A program made the translations under genes and the position numbers. This document shows positions 1 through 5,498 of a stretch of DNA of 6,719 bases, piece after piece (within the stretch, counting starts at the first letter, position 1; every line of letters begins with the position of its first letter). A model generated the notes under the pieces. It worked only from the letters and a program-made list of their open reading frames with translations, searched no databases and had not been told where the DNA came from. The stretch is from a candidate division Zixibacteria bacterium SM23_81 (GTDB lineage Bacteria; SM23-81): positions 1 through 6,719 of the forward strand of contig LJUY01000086.1 of assembly GCA_001304015.1 (NCBI GenBank), read 5' to 3'.

Positions 1-210
1 TTTGTGGATTTTCTCATTCAAGGCTCCCCGATGATGGGAGAACAGAATGGCCACGTCATCCCCGGTAGAGGATACTCGGTAATCGGTGAAGATATCTCCT
101 CGTTTGGCCTCCAAATACTCCCGGACTTTCTCCATAAGCCGTTGGCTGGGTTTTATATGCCCACCGATGCTGCCGATGTCAGCTTTGATGACGCTGAGGG
201 TAGTTTTCAT
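1..210 (-). CDS. Fructose-1,6-bisphosphate aldolase/phosphatase, N-terminal 70 residues (runs off the left edge)
   Basis: Translating the minus strand from the ATG at 210-208 gives 70 uninterrupted codons to base 1, beginning MKTTLSVIKADIGSIGGH. This matches the start of the archaeal-type (class V) fructose-bisphosphate aldolase/phosphatase, a bifunctional gluconeogenic enzyme. In that family one active site joins dihydroxyacetone phosphate and glyceraldehyde-3-phosphate and then removes the C1 phosphate to give fructose-6-phosphate. Visible family residues are the metal ligands D11 and H18 and the TGDDVA motif with D51-D52, followed by the SHHRG stretch near 58-62. The remainder of the protein (family size is roughly 360-400 residues) lies outside the window. 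The start is fixed by a strong AAGGAG site 8 bases upstream. It follows the glycan operon on the same strand after a gap of 162-185 bp, so it may have its own promoter. The family call is from recognition of the N terminus only. Confidence 0.86.
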   Translation of the reverse strand, partial: MKTTLSVIKADIGSIGGHIKPSQRLMEKVREYLEAKRGDIFTDYRVSSTGDDVAILFSHHRGALNEKIHK

Positions 211-218
211 AGCAAATG

Positions 219-224
219 CTCCTT
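219..224 (-). promoter_or_regulatory. Ribosome binding site of the aldolase/phosphatase gene
   Basis: On the minus strand AAGGAG sits 8 bases before the ATG at 210. It is a near-perfect Shine-Dalgarno sequence and supports that start codon, which is otherwise known only from homology. Confidence 0.8.
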
Positions 225-261
225 CCGGAGACCTCATAGGGGATGAAATCGTTATTTACGA

Positions 262-302
262 GGTCCAAGGACCGTTATAGACGAGCTTCTGAAGCTGCAA
301 CC
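262..302 (-). promoter_or_regulatory. Candidate promoter/operator with two inverted repeats ahead of the aldolase/phosphatase gene
   Basis: Between the operon end and the ATG at 210 the minus strand carries TATAAC (279-274), a five-of-six match to a -10 box. A weak TTGCAG (300-295) lies 15 bases upstream as a possible -35. Two perfect inverted repeats flank the TATAAC: AGCTTC-N-GAAGCT at 284-296 on the upstream side, and GGTCC-AA-GGACC at 262-273 directly abutting the downstream side. That placement would suit a repressor operator or a short 5' hairpin in the transcript. The -35 and its spacing are poor, so the promoter call is tentative; the inverted repeats themselves are certain. Confidence 0.35.
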
Positions 303-329
303 TAAGGACATCGTCTCCGTACTTGAAGT

Positions 330-339
330 AAAAAAAAAA
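330..339 (-). other. Run of ten A (T on the minus strand) after the operon end
   Basis: Ten consecutive A residues on the plus strand are read as ten T on the coding strand, about 35-65 bases after the last stop codon (373 or 396). A T tract in this place suggests transcription termination, but I find no stable GC-rich stem directly before it; the only pairing is a weak CTTGA/TCAAG that encloses the tract. It could equally be a flexible or UP-like element for the downstream gene. Confidence 0.3.
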
Positions 340-372
340 GCACTCGATGTCAAGAAAAATATGGATCAGGAA

Positions 373-438
373 TTACTGCACGTATCCGATAGCCCTCAGC
401 TGCTCCTCGATGAACTTGTTGATGGCTTCGGTTGAGTC
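373..438 (-). other. Displaced C-terminal tail of the lipoprotein phosphodiesterase in another frame
   Basis: Read from 438 in the frame two bases on from the upstream coding frame, the minus strand encodes 21 residues that end EEQLRAIGYVQ followed by TAA at 375-373. Enzymes of this superfamily often end in a charged helix and L-x-(A/S)-x-GY; the sulfatase-fold enzyme at the other end of this window ends ERLKSLGYTE. The distance from the last family-like codon (L480, 488-486) to 438 is 47 bases, so one base is missing (or two are extra). Restoring one base, for instance in the four-G run at 459-462, would give a protein of about 517 residues ending at 373. I cannot tell a genuine mutation from a sequencing or assembly error. 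Confidence 0.68.
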
Positions 439-1925
439 AGACAGCCCGCTGGTCTGTCGGGGTTTGCTGGAGCGTGCGGTGCATCCAGGATCCTTCCGTC
501 CATTTCCTGGGGGATGGGCTCGCCAAGAAGGTATAGAACTGAGGGGGCGATATCGGCGATTTGGGCGTCGAAATTGTTTACCCCCCTCTGGACATTGGCC
601 CCGGTTATAATCAAAACGCCGTTCATCTTGTGATAGGCGGAAAAGAAACGGCTGAAGATCGGATCATCATGTAGAGGAAACAGCCTTCCATCTTCCGTGG
701 GATTCCAGTTCCAGAACAGATAACCCTCGGTCTCCAGACCTAGGAGATCTGGAGCTACGTTTGCGTATGGTCCCCAATAAAGTTCGTCACCCTCGAAGAC
801 CTTGCTGATGACTTTCTGGCCAGTGGCAGGGTCTCGAAGCTGTTCCAGCTTACTTTTTAGCAGCTCTTTGGTCTGAGCATAGGCCTCCCGAGTTTTACTG
901 TCATAAGGGGGATCCTTTTTTGAAGTCAGGTGGAAGCTAGCGCCGAAATGATCAGCGGCCATCACTCGAAAAACATCCCGGGGAACTGCCTGGTCAATGA
1001 AGTTCTGGCCATTTACCAGTTGGTAGACAGGTCCAAAGCCATGATCCGACATCAGCACTAAGGTGGTCTGTGAATCCAGTTTGGGCCGTAGTTTTCCCAC
1101 AACCTGATCCAAACGCTGGTATGTCTCCAGAACAATGTTACTGTAAAGTTGTGCTTTCACAGGATCCCAGTTCGGATGCTTTGGGTCCATAAACTTCCAG
1201 AAATAGTGCTGAACTCGATCAGCAATGGTAAAAACAACGAAGAACAGCTCCCACGATTCTTCCTCCAGCAGCTTGAAGACGACCGTGGCCCGTCGATCCA
1301 TGATGTCATTCATGTCCTCTAGAAAAGCCTCCTCCCCATTAATCTGGACTATTTGCCCGTATATGTCATTTCTATAGTCAGGGATTTTAAACCGATACTC
1401 GGGAGGATAGGTGAAATTGGTCTGGGATGTATGAGGGAACCCCGAGATCATCACGCCTTTCATCCTATCAGGTGGAGAGGAACAGGGCACGTTCATCACC
1501 ACTGATCGTCTTCCCCGCTCGCTCAAAATGACCCAAAGGGGATCGGCCCTGCGGTCCCGGGAGGTATAATAATACAGATCATGAATCAGATCATGATGCT
1601 TGCCCGCGCTGAATTTTAGACCTTTGACAAACCCGAAGATACCGTGTTTACCCGGGTTGACTCCGGTGACAGCCGAGGTCCAGGCGGGCGGTGAGGAGGG
1701 AGGTACGGCACTGATCAGCTGGGTAGAGCTACCCTCTTCCAGCAGCTTGGCGAAGTTGGGGAGCTTTCCTTCTTTGGCCCAGGGCACCAGCAGGTCGAAG
1801 GTGAGCCCGTCGATGCCCAGCACGAAGACCTTTTGTTTGGGCGCCCGAGCGCAGCCGGAACTCAGCAAAACGAGTACAAGTGCAAAGGATATAAACGGAC
1901 TGGATTGAAGCAATTTCTTTTTCAT
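396..1925 (-). CDS. Lipoprotein of the type I phosphodiesterase/nucleotide pyrophosphatase family, C terminus probably frameshifted
   Basis: This is a 509-residue alkaline-phosphatase-superfamily metalloenzyme predicted to act outside the cytoplasmic membrane. Residues 1-25 form a lipoprotein signal: MKKK, a hydrophobic core, then LLSSGC with the lipidated Cys at 25. Candidate metal and active-site residues are D39 (GIDG), S78 at the nucleophile position (VPPSSPPAW), D236 and H240 (ADRVQH), D294-H295 (SDHGFG) and H432. GKHGI (92-96), TGQKV (368-372), GPYANVAPDLL (385-395) and ADIAPSVL (457-464) are shared with the enzyme at 3857-5482. Substrate is unknown; phosphodiesters or phospho-groups on glycans or lipids are plausible. 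I chose ATG 1925 over an in-frame ATG at 1985 because it begins the signal peptide and forms an ATGA overlap with the upstream glycosyltransferase stop. After MDGRIL (residue 480) the sequence becomes Pro/Ser-rich and unlike the family, while the expected tail lies in another frame. Confidence 0.85.
   Translation of the reverse strand: MKKKLLQSSPFISFALVLVLLSSGCARAPKQKVFVLGIDGLTFDLLVPWAKEGKLPNFAKLLEEGSSTQLISAVPPSSPPAWTSAVTGVNPGKHGIFGFVKGLKFSAGKHHDLIHDLYYYTSRDRRADPLWVILSERGRRSVVMNVPCSSPPDRMKGVMISGFPHTSQTNFTYPPEYRFKIPDYRNDIYGQIVQINGEEAFLEDMNDIMDRRATVVFKLLEEESWELFFVVFTIADRVQHYFWKFMDPKHPNWDPVKAQLYSNIVLETYQRLDQVVGKLRPKLDSQTTLVLMSDHGFGPVYQLVNGQNFIDQAVPRDVFRVMAADHFGASFHLTSKKDPPYDSKTREAYAQTKELLKSKLEQLRDPATGQKVISKVFEGDELYWGPYANVAPDLLGLETEGYLFWNWNPTEDGRLFPLHDDPIFSRFFSAYHKMNGVLIITGANVQRGVNNFDAQIADIAPSVLYLLGEPIPQEMDGRILDAPHAPANPDRPAGCLTQPKPSTSSSRSS
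1922..1925 (-). promoter_or_regulatory. ATGA start/stop overlap (translational coupling)
   Basis: The lipoprotein gene's ATG (1925-1923) overlaps the TGA (1924-1922) of the family 4 glycosyltransferase. A GGAG lies just upstream within the end of the glycosyltransferase. The arrangement implies that the same ribosomes translate both genes in sequence. Confidence 0.8.
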
Positions 1926-3109
1926 TTTCTCCAACTCCAACGCTCTAGCGTTTTCTGATAGACCTCTTCGTACCGAGGCACCCACTGGTCCCAGGTGAAC
2001 TCATCCCGGACCGTCTTACGGGCATTTTCAGAGAGCCTGCGCCGCAATCCAAAATCATTCAACAACGACATGATGGCTGTGGCGAATTCGTGGGCATCGT
2101 CGTCTCTTACTACCCAGCCGTTAACGAGATGCTGAATGCTGTTGGCCGAACCTTGACAGATAACCACTGGTTTTCCGGCGGCCAGGTAGTTCAGCAACTT
2201 GATGGGGAAGCCATAGGGCGAGATCCGAGGACAAAGAGCCAAGTCGCACTCCTCCAAGAGCCCCCGCATAACCTGGAAGGATGTTGTTTGGGTGATATGC
2301 ACCCTTTCCCAAAGGCCCATTCTTTCCACCTGGTGCAAGATACGTGTCGGCGAAGAGTTGGTTACCACCTCCAAGAGACAACGGGGATGATGAGTGACTA
2401 CTTCTCTAAGACTTTTCAGAACAAGACCGAAGTTCTGGTAATTATCCAGGTTTCCAGCATACAATAGGCGCGGCACAGCATCTTTCCCCTTTGGGGATGC
2501 CTTCTTCCCACCCACTTCGAACTGATTGGCCTCAATGGCCGGAGGAATGGTCCAAATTCTGTCTGGCGCCACCCCGCGCTTGCGAACGAAAGTGGCAATT
2601 TCCGGCGTAATGGCAATGCAGGCGTCAGTCCTCCAGGGCAATTGATAGTCCAGCAACCGTCCCAACCATCTGGCTATATGGAGACCAAACTTAGTGCGGC
2701 TGTAAGAGGGCAACTCATGGGTCATGGTGTTGTGAGTGTGAAAAACCAGGGGCACCTTTCTCAACCGCCTGATCGCCAAACCCACCAACGCACCCTCGTA
2801 ATTATGCGCATGAATGATGTGAGCCCTCTGCCGCTGGACCACTCTGTTCAGCTGGATGGCCAGAAGCGCGTCGAAAAAGGGTTTCTGAGGAGACGGACCT
2901 GACCCCAACTTGTGGGAGATGGGCAATCGCCACGCCTTGTGTACAGGCCCCTGGAAGGTTAGGTTCTTATCCCCGTAATGATAGGTTACCAGGTGAATCC
3001 GATGCCCCCGCTTGCGCAGGGCTCTGGCCAGTTGACCGATGAACACCTGCGTTCCCTGCGAAGCAGGAAAAGGGCAGGGAGCCACCATGGCGATGCGCAA
3101 GCTCTGCAT
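1922..3109 (-). CDS. Family 4 glycosyltransferase (GT-B fold)
   Basis: This 395-residue enzyme should transfer a sugar from a nucleotide-sugar donor to a growing glycan at the cytoplasmic face of the membrane. The N-terminal domain has the GT4 acceptor-side pattern (MVAPCPFPASQGTQVFIGQL, 8-27), then HAHNYEG (100-106) and PLVFHTHN (120-127). The linker region DACIAITPEIATFVRKRGV (162-180) leads to IPPAIE. The C-terminal donor domain begins RLLYAGNLDNYQNF (214-227) and includes CPRISPYGFPIKLLNYLAAG (293-312). The usual E-x7-E donor motif is replaced by Y299-x7-N307, although the surrounding GFP-KLL-Y-AAGKPVV frame is intact. There is no signal peptide or obvious membrane segment. Length is normal for the family. 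The start ATG lies 23 bases after the GT2 stop with only a weak Shine-Dalgarno (GGATAAG). Sugar specificity cannot be read from the sequence. Confidence 0.92.
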   Translation of the reverse strand: MQSLRIAMVAPCPFPASQGTQVFIGQLARALRKRGHRIHLVTYHYGDKNLTFQGPVHKAWRLPISHKLGSGPSPQKPFFDALLAIQLNRVVQRQRAHIIHAHNYEGALVGLAIRRLRKVPLVFHTHNTMTHELPSYSRTKFGLHIARWLGRLLDYQLPWRTDACIAITPEIATFVRKRGVAPDRIWTIPPAIEANQFEVGGKKASPKGKDAVPRLLYAGNLDNYQNFGLVLKSLREVVTHHPRCLLEVVTNSSPTRILHQVERMGLWERVHITQTTSFQVMRGLLEECDLALCPRISPYGFPIKLLNYLAAGKPVVICQGSANSIQHLVNGWVVRDDDAHEFATAIMSLLNDFGLRRRLSENARKTVRDEFTWDQWVPRYEEVYQKTLERWSWRK

Positions 3110-3132
3110 GATTCTTATCCAGATCCAATACC

Positions 3133-3882
3133 TCAGCCTTTCAGATTGGCGTAGAGCTTGGCCAGATCCAAAAAGGCGCGGTAGATGGTCTTCAGTCGAG
3201 CCCCGGATTGTCGACCCCGCTTTCGCGGGTAATGGGTCACCGGAACCTGCTTTACGGTGAATCCATGTTTTTGAGCCAGAATCAGGATTTCGCTGTAAGC
3301 CATTGCCCCCTGGGAGCGAATGGAGATTTGTTCGAAAACTCGCCTGTTGAAAAGCTTAAACGCGCAGTTGACGTCTCGCACTCGAAGGCCGAAGAGCCCC
3401 CTTATCAACACTCCCCAACACCAGGCGTTAAACCTGCGCCCCAGATGCTCCTGGCGCCTTTTCCGATACCCTATCACGATATCGAACCGGTTTGTCCAGG
3501 GGAGCAGCGTCAGCAGCTCACCGGGGTCAAACTGCAGGTCTGCATCCATCATGAAAAGCAATTGGTGACGGGCCAGATTGATGCCCGTCTTCAAGGCGGC
3601 ACCATACCCTCGATTTTCGGGATGGCTGGCAAGTTTGACTTGAGTTTTATCCCGGGATAGCTCTTTGACCAGCTTTATCGTATCGTCACGGCTCCCGTCG
3701 TCTACCACCACAATTTCCCACGCTGGGGCAATGTCCGAAAGAACCATCGCCAGTGCTTCGACGGCTGGGATAATATTCTCCACCTCGTTGTAGGCTGGTA
3801 GAATGGCAGAGATGGTGGCGGCGGATGTCCGGCGGCCCGGCGCAGTTTTTTTATCTCTAGGTGCCGAAATGTGTGGTGGCAT
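3133..3882 (-). CDS. Family 2 glycosyltransferase, DPM1/polyprenyl-phosphate sugar synthase type
   Basis: This is a 249-residue GT-A glycosyltransferase. The core motifs are LPAYNE (28-33), VVVDDGS (58-64), HPENRGYGAALKTG (87-100), the donor/metal motif DADLQ (113-117) and RDVNCAFKLF (169-178). The overall pattern resembles dolichyl- and undecaprenyl-phosphate mannose or glucose synthases, which load a sugar onto a polyprenyl phosphate. No C-terminal transmembrane helices are present, so it is the short, peripheral form like DPM1; the end is basic (HYPRKRGRQSG, then a helix), consistent with membrane contact. I chose the ATG at 3882 over an in-frame ATG 11 codons upstream at 3915 because CAGGAG lies 6 bases before it. 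The gene overlaps the end of the phosphodiesterase-like gene by 26 bases. The product could instead be a general glycan-assembly GT2; the exact sugar is unknown. Confidence 0.9.
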   Translation of the reverse strand: MPPHISAPRDKKTAPGRRTSAATISAILPAYNEVENIIPAVEALAMVLSDIAPAWEIVVVDDGSRDDTIKLVKELSRDKTQVKLASHPENRGYGAALKTGINLARHQLLFMMDADLQFDPGELLTLLPWTNRFDIVIGYRKRRQEHLGRRFNAWCWGVLIRGLFGLRVRDVNCAFKLFNRRVFEQISIRSQGAMAYSEILILAQKHGFTVKQVPVTHYPRKRGRQSGARLKTIYRAFLDLAKLYANLKG

Positions 3883-5482
3883 TCGATACTCCTGAGCCCA
3901 GTTTGTTCTCGGCAATCTCCAAAATCACTCGTCCGTCCATATTAGGGGGCACCGGCAGGCCTAGGAACGCCAGGATAGTTGGTGCCATGTCCATGATGGA
4001 GAGGTCACTCAATCGTCCTTTCCTGGGTCTTTGGCCATGGGCAAACAGGAAAATGCCCTGCCGCCGATGGCTGCCGTTCATGCTTTGCCCCTTGGCTCCA
4101 GCCCGCTCGTTCGCTTTCAAGACACGCATGGGTATCCTCCCTCGACGTCCACAACTGGAGAGGCATGTATAGGTGTAGCCGTTATCCAGACCCAGTTCCA
4201 GCACGAGATCGGGAGCCTGGTTCATGTAAGGCCCATGATAGAGCTCCTCCCGTCGGTAAGCTCGGCCCACCACCTTCTGACCCGTTTCCGGGTTTAAAAA
4301 ACGGGGCAGGGCGCCGATGAGCTCCTCTCGCAGCGTCTCGTATTCTATACCCGGTGCCACGATGCCATTGGGCTCTCTCCCTCGAAGATTAATCCAGATG
4401 GCTGGAAGTGTGTTCATCTCCGTTGAGAAGGCCCTGGTTCGACCCCAGTCAATAGCTCCTATCTGGGTTTGGGAAAGGAGAGCGTTGGCTGCCCGAGCTC
4501 CCTTTCGAAGAAGGCTCTCTTGAAGCCTGAGAGGTAAGAATTTCACACTGGCTGCCCGAAGTGCAGACGCTCCCCAGACGCCAGCCTGTGCGCCCCGACG
4601 AAACTTTAAAAAGCCATCCCTTTCGAGCCAACGATTCAGGTACACCACCTTATCGCCGGCACCCCCGAAGCCGTGGTCGGAGAGGAGCATGACTGCCATT
4701 CCAGGGTGAACCTGGGAGATGAGTTGACCAACGATGGTATCCAGCCGCTGATAAATGGAGAGAATGGCCTCCTCAAATTCCTGCTTAAATTTCCTGGGGC
4801 GTCGTGGAGAATCGGGGTCGTGAAACATCCAGAAATGATGGCAGACCGTGTCTGATTCCCCGAAGAGGACCATGAAACAGTCCCAGGGTTCCTTGTCAAG
4901 CAGATAAGCAGCGATGGCCGCTTTATGCTGCAGAGTCTCCCGAATTTTTTTCAAGGCCTTTTCATGCCACCTTTTTCCCATTCGGAACTGCTGAAAATCG
5001 GTGATCTTGTACGGGCCAACTCGCTCCTTGATCTCACCAAACAGGGATCGTGGATAGATGAAAGAAGGGTCAGTTCCGGTGGAAACGGGGGAATCGAAGC
5101 CGCTGATCATGAAGCCATTTACGGGCTCGGGCGGGTAGGTAGTGGGAAGAGCCATAACACCCACTCGCTTGCCACCGTCGCTGAGGAGTTTCCAAAGGGT
5201 GGGGCTTTTTCGGGAACGGGCGCTAACGAACTCGAGATGGTAATGCCCGGGTACACGTCTGGTGAAATCGTAGATACCGTGTTTACCCGAGTTCATGCCC
5301 GTCATGAAGGAGGACCAGGCGGGAAAAGTCATGGGGGGAATTGTTGATTCCAGGTTTGCGCGTAGGCCTTGTTTCATGAGAGCGGATATGTGAGGGAGTT
5401 TCCCCTGAGCGCTCCACGGATCGATGAGGTCAAAGGTGGCGCCATCTAAGGCGATGATCAACAATCTGCGTGTGCCTTCCAT
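3857..5482 (-). CDS. Cytoplasmic type I phosphodiesterase/nucleotide pyrophosphatase-like enzyme (alkaline phosphatase superfamily)
   Basis: This is a 541-residue homologue of the lipoprotein encoded at 396-1925, but with no signal peptide: the catalytic domain begins at residue 6 (RLLIIALDGATFDLI). Candidate two-metal-site residues are D13, the nucleophile T52 (IPPMTFPAW), D211 and H215 (GESDTVCHH), D269-H270 (LLSDHGFGG) and H472 (NGSHRRQG). GKHGIYDF (67-73) and GPYMNQAPDLVLEL (417-430) match the paralogue, and MDMAPTILAFLGL (497-509) with MDGRVI marks the end of the domain. A family nucleotide pyrophosphatase would have Asn two residues after the Thr-Phe/Pro step; here it is Ala (PAW), so the substrate probably differs from classical NPP substrates. 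The start is secure: an in-frame stop lies just upstream, with AGGTGG 12 bases before the ATG. It is 16 bp after the sulfatase-fold gene and overlaps the GT2 gene. Likely role (inference): processing a phosphorylated glycan or lipid-linked intermediate inside the cell. Confidence 0.87.
   Translation of the reverse strand: MEGTRRLLIIALDGATFDLIDPWSAQGKLPHISALMKQGLRANLESTIPPMTFPAWSSFMTGMNSGKHGIYDFTRRVPGHYHLEFVSARSRKSPTLWKLLSDGGKRVGVMALPTTYPPEPVNGFMISGFDSPVSTGTDPSFIYPRSLFGEIKERVGPYKITDFQQFRMGKRWHEKALKKIRETLQHKAAIAAYLLDKEPWDCFMVLFGESDTVCHHFWMFHDPDSPRRPRKFKQEFEEAILSIYQRLDTIVGQLISQVHPGMAVMLLSDHGFGGAGDKVVYLNRWLERDGFLKFRRGAQAGVWGASALRAASVKFLPLRLQESLLRKGARAANALLSQTQIGAIDWGRTRAFSTEMNTLPAIWINLRGREPNGIVAPGIEYETLREELIGALPRFLNPETGQKVVGRAYRREELYHGPYMNQAPDLVLELGLDNGYTYTCLSSCGRRGRIPMRVLKANERAGAKGQSMNGSHRRQGIFLFAHGQRPRKGRLSDLSIMDMAPTILAFLGLPVPPNMDGRVILEIAENKLGSGVSNATTHFGT
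3889..3894 (-). promoter_or_regulatory. Ribosome binding site that sets the GT2 start
   Basis: CAGGAG on the minus strand lies 6 bases before the ATG at 3882 and inside the final codons of the upstream gene. It favours that start over the in-frame ATG at 3915, which would lie deeper inside the upstream gene. Confidence 0.72.
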
Positions 5483-5498
5483 GAAGGCCTATCACCAC

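Noticed and set aside
348-353. Perfect TTGACA on the minus strand as a -35 box
   Set aside because: At 17 bp spacing the -10 position reads TACTTC, and the spacer is dominated by a T run. No adequate -10 is present, so I did not call a promoter here.
322-354. Rho-independent terminator around the T10 tract
   Set aside because: No GC-rich stem directly precedes the T run; the only complementary arms (CTTGA/TCAAG) are short and enclose the tract instead of preceding it.
1926-1985. N-terminal extension of the lipoprotein gene from an ATG at 1985
   Set aside because: The 20 extra residues would overlap the coding end of the glycosyltransferase and place charged sequence before a clear lipoprotein signal that starts at the ATGA overlap.
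3883-3915. GT2 start at the ATG at 3915
   Set aside because: The downstream ATG at 3882 has CAGGAG at ideal spacing and needs less overlap with the preceding gene.
4925-5347. Plus-strand open frame of 140 codons, and similar plus-strand frames elsewhere (for example 3208-3660, 2090-2467)
   Set aside because: These are antisense to well-supported genes with complete family motifs, and their translations show no recognisable domain.
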